From: G963667975 sp963677395
GTDB taxonomy: Bacteria > Bacteroidota > Bacteroidia > Bacteroidales > G963667975
DNA length: 64,000 nt
Direction: 5' to 3'
Assembly: GCA_963677395.2 (NCBI GenBank)
Contig: OY781965.2
Span: 2,852,001-2,916,000 of the forward strand
The notes under the pieces are model-generated. The model was not told where the DNA came from, did not search any database, and saw only the letters and a program-made list of their open reading frames with translations. Positions within the stretch are counted from its first letter, which is position 1. Every line of letters begins with the position of its first letter. Position numbers and translations under genes: made by a program. Of this stretch, positions 50,949 through 58,682 are shown piece by piece.

Positions 50949-51513
50949 ACTAAATCAGGAAGTAGAAAAAGCACTGAAAGTATTAATAAAAGGAGGAACA
51001 ATCCTTTATCCGACTGATACAATATGGGGAATCGGTTGCGATGCGACCAATGCTAAAGCTGTGGAAAAAGTGTATCATATCAAACAGCGTCCTGACAGCA
51101 AAAGCCTGATTATATTGGTTTCTGATACAGAACAACTTCAGGAGTATGTACAGAATATTCCTCCTATTATATTCGATTTGATTAAGCAGTCAGAAAAACC
51201 AATAACCATTATCTATCCTAAAGGGAAAGGTCTGGCATCAAACGTAATTGCAGAAGACGGCAGCGTTGGGATACGCATTGTGAATCATCCGTTTTGTCAG
51301 AAATTAATCCGTATTTTAGGCAAACCCATCGTTTCTACCTCTGCAAATATCTCCGGAACACCCTCTCCGATTTGTTTTCGTGCAATCAGTCAGGAAATCT
51401 GTAACAGTGTGGATTATGTTGTAGAAATTGACCAGGAATTGATTGAAGAAATTAAGCCTTCGCGGATTATTAAGCTGGAAGAAAATGGACTGTTTACGGT
51501 AATCAGAGAATAG
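50938..51513 (+). CDS. tsaC: L-threonylcarbamoyladenylate synthase
   Basis: 191 residues, YrdC/TsaC type. It makes threonylcarbamoyl-AMP for the t6A37 modification of tRNAs. N-terminal block ILYPTDTIWGIGCDATNAKAVEKVYHIKQRPDSKSLIILV (about 20-59), GSVGIRIVNHPFCQ (about 103-116) and PIVSTSANISGTP (about 125-137) are the family signatures. Length fits the short (YrdC) type rather than the Sua5 type. Translationally coupled to the GT9 gene by an 11-bp overlap. Confidence 0.93.
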   Translation: MGNKLNQEVEKALKVLIKGGTILYPTDTIWGIGCDATNAKAVEKVYHIKQRPDSKSLIILVSDTEQLQEYVQNIPPIIFDLIKQSEKPITIIYPKGKGLASNVIAEDGSVGIRIVNHPFCQKLIRILGKPIVSTSANISGTPSPICFRAISQEICNSVDYVVEIDQELIEEIKPSRIIKLEENGLFTVIRE

Positions 51514-51607
51514 TACTATATTTAAGTCATTGAAAAATTAATCGTCTCTGAATTAAGGGAGATCTAAAATACATTTACTCATTTTAACAAAAATGCATTT
51601 TTAAATT

Positions 51608-51892
51608 ATGGCCGGAGGTGCAGGATTTATCAGAGACATGATGGTTTCGCTGGAGCTCAACAGAGCTCTGAAAAAAGAAATCCGCAACCATAAGATGCTT
51701 AATCATGGAAAAATGAAATATCAGAAACAAGCATTCATTCATGGTTATGAAGCATCCGAAGATGAACTGTCTGCACTACGAATTCAACTGGAAACAGAGA
51801 AGCGAAAAGCCAATCTAAAAAGAATCAAAGCAATATTGATTATCATCGTAATAAGTCTGTTTATTTGGGGATGTCTGTTTATCAGGTTTTAA
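51608..51892 (+). CDS. Small membrane protein of unknown function
   Basis: 94 residues. The N-terminal two-thirds is polar and lysine-rich with helical, possibly coiled-coil character (SLELNRALKKEIRNHKMLNHG; LSALRIQLETEKRKANLKRIK); one hydrophobic segment (ILIIIVISLFIWGCLFI) is at residues about 75-92, leaving a cytoplasmic N-terminus if tail-anchored. I do not recognise the family. It is the last host gene before the left attachment repeat at 51922. Confidence 0.65.
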   Translation: MAGGAGFIRDMMVSLELNRALKKEIRNHKMLNHGKMKYQKQAFIHGYEASEDELSALRIQLETEKRKANLKRIKAILIIIVISLFIWGCLFIRF

Positions 51893-51921
51893 AAAACTCA
51901 AATACATACATTTCCCATTCA

Positions 51922-51936
51922 TTACTTTCCGATACA
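51922..51936. repeat. Left attachment site repeat
   Basis: TTACTTTCCGATACA, identical to 59472-59486 in direct orientation. The flanks diverge, so the repeat is limited to 15 bp (17 of 18 if one mismatch is allowed). Confidence 0.85.
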
Positions 51937-52004
51937 AAATATAACTTCAATTGATTATCAATACTTTACATTTATAGGATACAAATAAGGTACATTACCG
52001 TATT

Positions 52005-52028
52005 AAAAAGCCCCCTTTCGGGGCAAAA
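52005..52028. terminator. Bidirectional terminator at left end of the element
   Basis: Stem GCCCC / GGGGC (52010-52014 with 52020-52024), loop CTTTC, flanked by A5 on the left and A4 on the right. On the minus strand it reads as hairpin plus T run, well placed to end the leftward TerS transcript. Confidence 0.85.
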
Positions 52029-52269
52029 TTACAGTTTTTATTTTGAGTACTTCCGTCCGGGAAGTAAGGAACTTTCCGGCTAACATTTCAACTTAATATT
52101 GCCCGTTCAATTTCGTAGTATGGTATGTTTTTGACTCCCTCTATTTGCTTACTCTTGCTTAAATTATTACCAATTTGCACGGCTAAAATTAATTTACCTA
52201 GAAAATATAATAATGGGAAACGTAACGGAAAATCTTGGAATAGCGTTTTTTAAGCTTATGACACGTATT

Positions 52270-52848
52270 TTATTCCCCTTTTCCAGAATAATCTCTAAAA
52301 ATTACGGTTGTTGGTTGCTGAGATTGTATTGTTTTGCCTCCGCTTTTAATATCAATCAGCTGAGGCTTGTCATAACCCAACATCTTATTAATCGCCTGAA
52401 TGGCTGCAAGTTTGTCATGAAGCTTTATCTTCACGTGCTCAACACCCACTATCTCAGGTTCTTCCTTTGTGCCTATGTTCTGCTTTAAAATCTTTGTACT
52501 GATCTCCTGAATACTCTTTTTTGCATCATCCGGGATGTTTTTAAAATCTTTACGCTCTAACCAGGTCTCATAAAATGAGGAGATATTTGAAAACGCAATC
52601 GTTTTTAGCTCTTCAAGAACTTTAAGACGGCTTACTCTTGCCACCTTTTCCAAATCGTCCTGAAGCTCAGAAATATAGTGCTGAATCTTAACATTTGTCA
52701 ACATTCTTGCGGCAGCAGAAGCCGCAACACTTTCACTTTTTACTTTATAAACACTTAAATATGATCTTGTTGCATTCCAATCAAGAATATATTTCTCGCA
52801 AAATAACTTTTGCTTGGCTGTAAGATTTTTAACCTCTTCTTGTCTCAT
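52270..52848 (-). CDS. Phage terminase small subunit (TerS, Terminase_2 type)
   Basis: 192 residues. The N-terminus LTAKQKLFCEKYILDWNATRSYLSVYKVKSESVAASAAARMLTNVKIQHYISELQDD (about 9-65) is the helix-turn-helix domain of Terminase_2-type small subunits, which recognise the packaging (cos/pac) site. The rest is helical with HDKLAAIQAINKMLGYDKPQ near the end. No large terminase follows; it is the last gene of the element before attL. In phage satellites a private TerS redirects the helper phage terminase to the satellite DNA, which is the inferred role here. Confidence 0.87.
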   Translation of the reverse strand: MRQEEVKNLTAKQKLFCEKYILDWNATRSYLSVYKVKSESVAASAAARMLTNVKIQHYISELQDDLEKVARVSRLKVLEELKTIAFSNISSFYETWLERKDFKNIPDDAKKSIQEISTKILKQNIGTKEEPEIVGVEHVKIKLHDKLAAIQAINKMLGYDKPQLIDIKSGGKTIQSQQPTTVIFRDYSGKGE

Positions 52849-53028
52849 TTTAATTAATTGTTAAATGTTCATCCATAATATTGGTAAATTAATACCTCAG
52901 CTATCGTATTAATTCTGTTAAATTGTTATCATTGTGTGCGATTAATTGGCATCCATACTCCGAATCGCTATAAGGAGTAACCCCAATTTTATAAATAAAC
53001 CCCTTGTATGTATTTCCTTCTCATGGTG

Positions 53029-54417
53029 TTAATTATTTATGTATGTTAATGAAAGATAATTTTTCACACGTTGTAATTGTATTAATGTCTCAATAGTTAC
53101 TGAATTAATATTCAGTTTTTTTACTTCATCAGCTATCATTATGGATATTCCAGATGGAAAATAATATTTATCGGGCAAAGGCTGATTTTCTGCAAACCAT
53201 TGTCTTAGCTCTGGAATATTCCAGTATTTCAAATCATCATGCTCTTGTACTTCGAGTGTCTCTTCTCCAGAAATATCTGTTATTGGTTGTACATTAGATA
53301 ATAACATTGGCTGTTCTTGTTTGCTTATATTTTGTTCTCTGAATAATCGCCAATTCTGTTTTATTAAATAGTCTGCAAGGTCATTGCCTTCGCTTTTATC
53401 CCGTTCGGGTGCTAACTGCTCCAGTAAGTCCGAAAATATAAAACGTGTTCCGGGTAAACGGTTTTCGTATTCTTTGGCTTTGGTTTCCCATTCTTTGAAG
53501 GTATTACCGTCTTTTGAAAGGTCGGGAAATACATACACAAAACGCCCTTGTAATACTTTCAACTTATCAAACAAAAAACTGCTTTTGTTGTAAACTGCCA
53601 ACCAAATAAGGCTTTCAGGCGTTTCGGGTAATCCAAAATACAAAGTACTGTAAACGGCTGTTTTGGGTGCTTCAACCAATGCAACGGGGTTGCTGTGGTA
53701 TTTGCTTAAAAGGTGTTCGCCAAATAAACAGGAAATTCGTTTATCCTGCTTTGTGTATGCTTCCAACCATTCAGGCAACGGCTTATTGTTTCGGGTATGG
53801 TGCTTTTCAATCATTGAGTGTAAAAAGTCTGTACCTGTGGTATGGTTCTGTTCGTCAAATTGTTTTACCTGAACGGCTCTTACATTGCCCTTTATATCAA
53901 TAAAAGGAAAAGTATTTGCCCCTACTCTGTAGCCATTTGCAACCGTCCCCAATCGGTACAACTGAATAACCCTTGTAACCTCATTAACTTCAAAGGGAAA
54001 TTGCACCCTGTAAAATAGGTTCTGTATAAACGTGTTCTTTTCATATCGTTCGGGCTGTAATGTTTGTTTGAATGTATCAAAGTCAAAAAATACGGGTTCA
54101 GGTGTGGGCTGTGATGTTACCTTTTTTTGTAGTGGCTTCCAGTTGTTCGGAAATTCCGAACGATTGCCCTTTTCTTTTTCCTGTATTGCTTTTGCGTACC
54201 CGTCCAAATACGGGTTGAGGTGGTACGAACATTTACTTTCACGGTCGCAACGTCCGTACTGTTCGGGTAAATAGTCGCCTGTTTCTGTATCAATGTACAG
54301 TACAAACGTCTTTTTATTACATTCGGGGCAATGGTGCTTTTTACTGCCTTTTTCTAAACTGTATCGGTGCTTATCCATTTCCTGAAATTGTTGTTTGGCA
54401 CGTGGCACAAGTGGCAT
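53029..54417 (-). CDS. DUF6371-type protein with zinc ribbon and Toprim-like domain (primase-like)
   Basis: 462 residues from ATG 54417; an internal ATG at 54378 (MDKHRYSLEKGSKKHHC) is a good alternative, because the upper codons run through the 9-mer repeats. The N-terminal zinc ribbon has HHCPECNKK and a second Cys pair in RCDRESKC, as in CHC2 primases. The Toprim-like part contains LVEAPKTAVYSTL (about 244), FVYVFPDLSKDGNT (Asp pair, about 297) and EGNDLADYLIK (about 342). It should act on DNA in replication of the element, paired with the DUF3987 protein upstream. The family is common in Bacteroidota mobile elements; biochemical role is not established. Confidence 0.78.
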   Translation of the reverse strand: MPLVPRAKQQFQEMDKHRYSLEKGSKKHHCPECNKKTFVLYIDTETGDYLPEQYGRCDRESKCSYHLNPYLDGYAKAIQEKEKGNRSEFPNNWKPLQKKVTSQPTPEPVFFDFDTFKQTLQPERYEKNTFIQNLFYRVQFPFEVNEVTRVIQLYRLGTVANGYRVGANTFPFIDIKGNVRAVQVKQFDEQNHTTGTDFLHSMIEKHHTRNNKPLPEWLEAYTKQDKRISCLFGEHLLSKYHSNPVALVEAPKTAVYSTLYFGLPETPESLIWLAVYNKSSFLFDKLKVLQGRFVYVFPDLSKDGNTFKEWETKAKEYENRLPGTRFIFSDLLEQLAPERDKSEGNDLADYLIKQNWRLFREQNISKQEQPMLLSNVQPITDISGEETLEVQEHDDLKYWNIPELRQWFAENQPLPDKYYFPSGISIMIADEVKKLNINSVTIETLIQLQRVKNYLSLTYINN

Positions 54418-54478
54418 TTATGGCATAAGTGGCATTTAATTTTGTGCCGTTCGTGCCGTTTGTGTCAATTGTGCCAAA
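54403..54478. repeat. Iteron-like array: four 9-mers facing four inverted 9-mers
   Basis: At 54403-54438 four consecutive 9-bp units begin TGGCA (TGGCACAAG, TGGCATTTA, TGGCATAAG, TGGCATTTA). After four bases, 54443-54478 has four consecutive units with the opposite orientation (TGTGCCGTT, CGTGCCGTT, TGTGTCAAT, TGTGCCAAA). GTGCCA is the reverse complement of TGGCAC. The array lies between the DUF3987 stop and the DUF6371 coding region, a typical place for a replication origin of a small element. Confidence 0.75.
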
Positions 54479-54488
54479 TGCCATTTGA

Positions 54489-55892
54489 TTAATACCGCTT
54501 TTCATATTCGCCCCTTGTATGGTTGTTAAACAATTCCCTGTTTGATAAAAACCGCTTAAAAGTCCGTTCAGCCATTCCCATACTTTCGGCAACCTGTACG
54601 CCTTCACTTGTCGTAAAGGTGTCGGGCAACGCTATGTAAAGGGCTTGTTTGTCGGTGGGTAACTTATCTAATGGACTTGCATTTGATACAATAGAATGTA
54701 CCTTAATAGCTGTTTTTTTGAAGTACTCAACCAACTTTAAAGCCCCTTGTACCGCTTCCATTCCAATAGCTTGTTTATTGCCCTCATTACAGGCATACCG
54801 TACCATTTGAAGTATTAAAGCCAATCGAACAGCGTACATTTCTATTTTGGCATTTATACCGCTTATGGCTTCATTTTCGGGCTTATTGCTTTGGTCTGTT
54901 AGTCCCCTTTGCCATTCAAATAAAAGTTGCTTTGCTTCGGGTGTAAACCTCAATATTTCGGGCTGTGGGTTATTGGTTTCGTCCTGAATTATTGAAACGT
55001 CTAATAGGTTTGAAATAATGGTTTGCCAATTCTCAATTATTGACGGGTGTAATTCTGTTTTACTCCAGTATTCTTTTTTTAGGTTATCAGGAACAACAAA
55101 CAGTAACCTATCTAAAAAGCCGTTCTCGGTTCTATTGTTTGCTAACTCATTAAGTACGCCCGGTTGTATAGTTCCTGCAACCGAAATAAAGGGCAACGGT
55201 ATGTAATTCGGTTCGCTTGTTTTTCGGTTTATCCTTATCGGTTTACCGCTCCAAACACTTAACCAAAATTGCTCTTCACTTCCTTTATTGTATCGGTTGA
55301 AATTCTTAAACCAACTTGCCAACTCATCTGCATAAACGCCAATACCTCTTTTATTAAATTTATGTACCTCTGTAAGGGCTTCGGGTGTAAAGTCAGTAAC
55401 TAAATGCTGTTCCCAAATCGGCTTTACAGGTTCGTTATATCCTTGCTGTTCCCTTTCCTTTTTGGTAAAGGCGTAAATAGTATCGTATTCCTGTTTTTCG
55501 CTTTGGTATTTCTGAAACTTTAAATTGTCCCGTTGCTCAATCGGTTTCAATGCAAAACTAATCGGGTGGCTTTTATTTGTTCCTGCACGCCCGACAATGG
55601 AAAGGTATAAAACAGCATTTTCTTGCCAACCTTTCATTATTTCAACTCTGTGGGTGTTGCCTATTGAAACAGAAACAGCGTACAATATTGAAGCCCCTAT
55701 AAAGTCAATAGGGAAATTCAGGCTTTCATTTGTGGCAGTAATTATTTCCTGTATCGGTTCGGAAAATACCTCAACCGGGAAAGGGTTTTGTTTCGCTTTC
55801 TGTTCAGCTTCAACGGTCTTTTGTAGCCCCTTAACGTGGTTTAAGATAGTAGCCGGGTTGTTGAGGTCATCAAATACGGGGTTTAGTTTCAT
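54489..55892 (-). CDS. DUF3987 P-loop protein (replication/helicase-like)
   Basis: 467 residues. An N-terminal segment (MKLNPVFDDLNNPATILNHVKGLQ) leads to the DUF3987 core: FPIDFIGASILYAVSVSIGNTHRVEIMKGWQENAVLYLSIVGRAGTNKSHPI (about 60-112), with a Walker-A-like loop GRAGTNKS, then YADELASWFKNFNRYNKGSEEQFWLSVWSGKPIRINRK (about 196-234) with a Walker-B-like YADELA, and ISVAGTIQPG. DUF3987 proteins replace helicase or primase-helicase genes in many Bacteroidota plasmids and integrative elements. Starts within the stop of the 104-aa gene (4-bp overlap). Confidence 0.83.
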   Translation of the reverse strand: MKLNPVFDDLNNPATILNHVKGLQKTVEAEQKAKQNPFPVEVFSEPIQEIITATNESLNFPIDFIGASILYAVSVSIGNTHRVEIMKGWQENAVLYLSIVGRAGTNKSHPISFALKPIEQRDNLKFQKYQSEKQEYDTIYAFTKKEREQQGYNEPVKPIWEQHLVTDFTPEALTEVHKFNKRGIGVYADELASWFKNFNRYNKGSEEQFWLSVWSGKPIRINRKTSEPNYIPLPFISVAGTIQPGVLNELANNRTENGFLDRLLFVVPDNLKKEYWSKTELHPSIIENWQTIISNLLDVSIIQDETNNPQPEILRFTPEAKQLLFEWQRGLTDQSNKPENEAISGINAKIEMYAVRLALILQMVRYACNEGNKQAIGMEAVQGALKLVEYFKKTAIKVHSIVSNASPLDKLPTDKQALYIALPDTFTTSEGVQVAESMGMAERTFKRFLSNRELFNNHTRGEYEKRY

Positions 55893-56203
55893 AGCTTAAC
55901 AGTATTTGAAGGTTCAACAATAGCCGGGAACAATTCGGGATTGGTGGTATAAAACCCTGCACGGTGTTTTGATACTTTACAAAACCCCTGTTTCAATAGG
56001 TGTATGCTGTTACTCTTTTGCCATTTAGCAACGTAACGGCAAATGCTTGCCCGTAAAATTCCTGTTTCAATGGAAACCATTAACATAGTTGAGGGCTTGC
56101 GTTTGAACGCTGCAAATACTTGTTGTATTTGTGTTTCAAAATTTTTATCTTTGCCTTGTCTTTTATGCAAAAAATTACTGGGGGTGTCCAATGTCTTAAC
56201 CAT
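55889..56203 (-). CDS. Small protein of unknown function, possible winged-helix
   Basis: 104 residues, basic. The middle (QIQQVFAAFKRKPSTMLMVSIETGILRASICRYVAKWQKSNSIHLLKQGFCKVSKHRAGFYTTNP) looks like a helix-turn-helix followed by a wing, so DNA binding is inferred, but I cannot name a family. It overlaps the HTH gene upstream by 8 bp and the DUF3987 gene downstream by 4 bp, so all three are co-translated as the replication module. Confidence 0.7.
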   Translation of the reverse strand: MVKTLDTPSNFLHKRQGKDKNFETQIQQVFAAFKRKPSTMLMVSIETGILRASICRYVAKWQKSNSIHLLKQGFCKVSKHRAGFYTTNPELFPAIVEPSNTVKL

Positions 56204-56546
56204 TGTGCCCCCCTTTCATTTTCAGGTAGGTGTCGGTTTCACTGGCTGTTTCTGCCAACGTCTTTTTTCTGCCTTGCCTTAACCAGTTATCAATTTCCGA
56301 TTTTAAAAATCGCAATTTCTTACCACCTTTGTGTACTGGAACAAGCCCAGCGTTTACCCAGCCATAAACTGTAGGCTTACTTGGTTTGTCGGGGCAATAA
56401 TTACAAAATTCGTTGAGGTCAAACCAACGGTCTGCTTCGGTTGGTTGTTCGTTACTCTTTTCAAGTAACAGCCTTTTTATTTCGCTTACTTCATTGGTAA
56501 GGTGTGTAAAGGCTTGCGGTAAAGTTTCAAGTGTTAAATTTTGCAT
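56196..56546 (-). CDS. HTH DNA-binding protein, AlpA/excisionase-like
   Basis: 116 residues. A coiled-coil-like N-terminus (TLPQAFTHLTNEVSEIKRLLLEKSN) precedes a MerR/AlpA-type winged helix-turn-helix (WFDLNEFCNYCPDKPSKPTVYGWVNAGLVPVHKGGKKLRFLKSEIDNWLRQGRKKT, about 42-96). In phage satellites and in Bacteroidota mobile elements such proteins regulate excision or transcription of the replication genes. It is the first gene of the replication module and has its own -7 element and a cluster of TTGTTT repeats upstream. Confidence 0.85.
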   Translation of the reverse strand: MQNLTLETLPQAFTHLTNEVSEIKRLLLEKSNEQPTEADRWFDLNEFCNYCPDKPSKPTVYGWVNAGLVPVHKGGKKLRFLKSEIDNWLRQGRKKTLAETASETDTYLKMKGGHNG

Positions 56547-56569
56547 ATTAAAGTATTAATTGTTTTGCA

Positions 56570-56577
56570 CAAAATTA
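56570..56577 (-). promoter_or_regulatory. Bacteroidota -7 element TAATTTTG of the element's replication module
   Basis: Minus-strand TAnnTTTG, 24 bp before ATG 56546, between the start codon and the TTGTTT repeat cluster. Confidence 0.6.
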
Positions 56578-56606
56578 ATATCAAATATGCGTTAAGTAAT
56601 TGATAT

Positions 56607-56651
56607 ATAGTTGTTTATAGTTGTTTAGACAACAAAAAACAACAAAACAAC
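56607..56651. repeat. Tandem 10-bp repeat ATAGTTGTTT x2 plus inverted AACAAC array
   Basis: ATAGTTGTTT occurs twice in tandem (56607-56616, 56617-56626), followed by three ACAACA-type blocks (to 56651) in the opposite orientation. Helical-turn spacing and position, just upstream of the -7 element of the HTH gene, suggest an operator for the element regulator. Confidence 0.6.
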
Positions 56652-57497
56652 TTATTTGATTAGCTTATTTACTTGGTTTTTAATATTGATGTAATCGGCA
56701 TCAGTATTATTGTGTTTAATATTATTAGTGCCTGACTGAAATACCTTATCAATACTTTGTACTTTAATGTTTTCAACTTTAGTTAAAGCCTTAATAAAAT
56801 GTTTTCTTGACTGGTTTTTTGAATTATTGATTAAATTAATTATTTTGTATTCAGATTGCAATAAATAAATAAGTATAGCCATTTTTTTACCTCTATAATC
56901 AGTGAATTCATTTTGTATATTATCTATTATTATTTCACTAACTTTATCATTAAAAAACGCTTTAAATTCAAGGGCTTTCGGTTTTGTTTTTTTTGATTTT
57001 TCACTTTGTTGAGGTGGTAACGGCTCAATATTGGATTGGCTTTTCTGAAAGGCTTTAAGAATTGACTGCTTAATGTTAAATATTTCACCGTATGTCATAT
57101 TATAAGCAATACGCCGGTTTGTCAATGAATGTAAATGTGCCGTAAATGAAAGACTGCCTATTCCGTCCGGTCGAACATCTTTAAGTTCCTGTGTGCAATA
57201 TTCAATTATCTCCTGTCTTTCATGCTCAATGGTTTTGCCTTCCAGTTCAGCGTATGTAAATGTGTCGTTTTTTGCAATATTTAGCATTAAATACAATTCC
57301 CGTTTTTGCTCAAAAACTTTATCCTGTAAATGTTTTTCCCAACTCTCAATTACTTTTAGACAACCATTAAAAAACTCATCCGCTTCAAAGAATTGTTCTT
57401 TTTCGTATTTTTTGTATTCTCTCAAAAAATACTTTTCCAAAAACTCCCGGTTGTTTTCATTGAAATACCCTTCTAATACTATTCCTAAATAATCCAT
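56652..57497 (-). CDS. Element protein of unknown function (281 aa)
   Basis: I do not recognise this protein. It is 281 residues, charged, with a Glu/Lys-rich N-terminal helical half (YFNENNREFLEKYFLREYKKYEKEQFFEADEFFNG), a middle segment TAHLHSLTNRRIAYNMTYGEIFNIKQSILKAFQKS, a Pro/Lys-rich linker at about 155-172 (PLPPQQSEKSKKTKPK) and a C-terminal part FTDYRGKKMAILIYLLQSEYKI, with no signal peptide or membrane segment. Its position downstream of the integrase gene (22-bp gap) and ahead of the replication module suggests either a regulator or a helper-phage interference protein; that is speculation. Confidence 0.65.
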   Translation of the reverse strand: MDYLGIVLEGYFNENNREFLEKYFLREYKKYEKEQFFEADEFFNGCLKVIESWEKHLQDKVFEQKRELYLMLNIAKNDTFTYAELEGKTIEHERQEIIEYCTQELKDVRPDGIGSLSFTAHLHSLTNRRIAYNMTYGEIFNIKQSILKAFQKSQSNIEPLPPQQSEKSKKTKPKALEFKAFFNDKVSEIIIDNIQNEFTDYRGKKMAILIYLLQSEYKIINLINNSKNQSRKHFIKALTKVENIKVQSIDKVFQSGTNNIKHNNTDADYINIKNQVNKLIK

Positions 57498-57519
57498 TTA
57501 TCATTTATGCTTTAAGTGG

Positions 57520-58662
57520 TTACATATCTAATTTAATTTTGTCGGCTGCTTTGCGTTTGGTGTCGTCCACAATCTTAGCGTATATCTGTGTTGTTTTCAG
57601 GTATTTATGTCCTAACATTTTGGAAACGGTGTAAATATCCGTACCATTGAACAGTTGTAAGGTGGCGAACGTGTGGCGAAAACAATGAAAGGTAATATCC
57701 TTGGTTATTCCGGCTGCTCCAATCCATTGAAACAGGTGTTTGTTATGGTAAGCTGAATATTCCAACCCTTCAAATACTTTGGCTGTGGGTTCTCCTTTTT
57801 CATTTAATAAACTTACTGCCTGTTCTGAAATAGGGTAATACTCAATTCCTTTAGTTTTCTTTTGGCTAAAATTCAGGAAATACCCTTGCCCCTCAATGTA
57901 TTCAAGTTCACCCCAAACCATTTTTTGAATATCTGAAAATCTCAATCCGGTAAGGGCTGAAAACAGGGCTGCACGTTTCAATAAATCATTGATGCACGGT
58001 ATTTTTACAAGTTTATTCAGTTCCTCAATAGTCAAATATTCCCGTCTTGTTTCTGCTACTTTAATTGGGCTTATTTTGGCGTTCAGGTCGGTTTGTAATA
58101 TGCCGTCTTTATAGGCTTGTTTTAATGCTGCTTTAACCTTATTGAAGTACGAAACGGCTGAATTTTGGGCAAGGGTTGTTTTACTGCTCTTATTGCTTTT
58201 GGTGGTGAGTAAATACTCTTTGAACTCATTACAAAACTTTTCGTTGAGGTCGGCAAACTTTAAATTTCCGTTTGTGAATGTTTCAAGGTAATTGTAAGCT
58301 GAAACCCAGTTGTCATGGTTTGAGGCTTTGCGTTTGTTTGCAAGGGTTTTGAAATACTCAACAAAATTCTGTTCGCCCCGTTCCCTTATTCTTAACTGTT
58401 CTTTTTCGTACCCGTTGTAAACTTCGGGTTTGTTTAAATGGTTTTCCCGTTTCTGCCTTATCTGTTCAGCAAGTTGTAAAGTTTCTTTGTTATGCTGTTT
58501 ATCAATAGGATTCTTTACCTTATCAAAAAGGTACAGCCCCAAAAATTCCCTTCGGGTTGGTTCGCCTGTTTCCGGGTGTGGTATTGCCGGGTAAAAATCC
58601 AAATACAGGCTTTGCCTGTTCCCTGAAATTTTCTTTTCTCTTAACTTAACTTTTATTGCCAT
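57520..58662 (-). CDS. int: Tyrosine site-specific recombinase (integrase)
   Basis: 380 residues. An arm-type DNA-binding domain (KVKLREKKISGNRQSLYLDFYPAIPHPETGEPTRREFLGLYLF) and a SAM-like core-binding domain precede the catalytic domain. The catalytic residues are visible: Arg in FSALTGLRFSDIQKM (about 239), His-x-x-Arg in FHCFRHTFATLQL (about 330), His in MLGHKYLKTTQIY and the nucleophilic Tyr in TQIYAKIVDD (about 362). All needed residues are intact, so the enzyme should be active. It would catalyse insertion at the mnmE 3' end. It lies 20 bp downstream of the Zn-finger/HTH gene. Confidence 0.93.
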   Translation of the reverse strand: MAIKVKLREKKISGNRQSLYLDFYPAIPHPETGEPTRREFLGLYLFDKVKNPIDKQHNKETLQLAEQIRQKRENHLNKPEVYNGYEKEQLRIRERGEQNFVEYFKTLANKRKASNHDNWVSAYNYLETFTNGNLKFADLNEKFCNEFKEYLLTTKSNKSSKTTLAQNSAVSYFNKVKAALKQAYKDGILQTDLNAKISPIKVAETRREYLTIEELNKLVKIPCINDLLKRAALFSALTGLRFSDIQKMVWGELEYIEGQGYFLNFSQKKTKGIEYYPISEQAVSLLNEKGEPTAKVFEGLEYSAYHNKHLFQWIGAAGITKDITFHCFRHTFATLQLFNGTDIYTVSKMLGHKYLKTTQIYAKIVDDTKRKAADKIKLDM

Positions 58663-58682
58663 TGTCTTTTATGCTTTGGTGT

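Larger units (their letters stand above)
51893..52269. other. Left end of the element: host DNA, attL and terminator
   Basis: 377 bp without genes. It holds the left copy of the att repeat (51922-51936), a TTTACATT motif (51965-51972) also present near attR, and a bidirectional terminator (52005-52028). Nothing else was recognised from 52030 to 52269. Confidence 0.6.

Noticed and set aside
52213..52488. Plus-strand 91-aa frame over the terS gene
   Set aside because: Shadow of the TerS gene; no family match and no promoter.
54371..54607. 78-aa reading frame with NGT/NAT tripeptide repeats
   Set aside because: Created by the 9-mer array and by overlap with the DUF3987 gene in another frame; not a separate gene.
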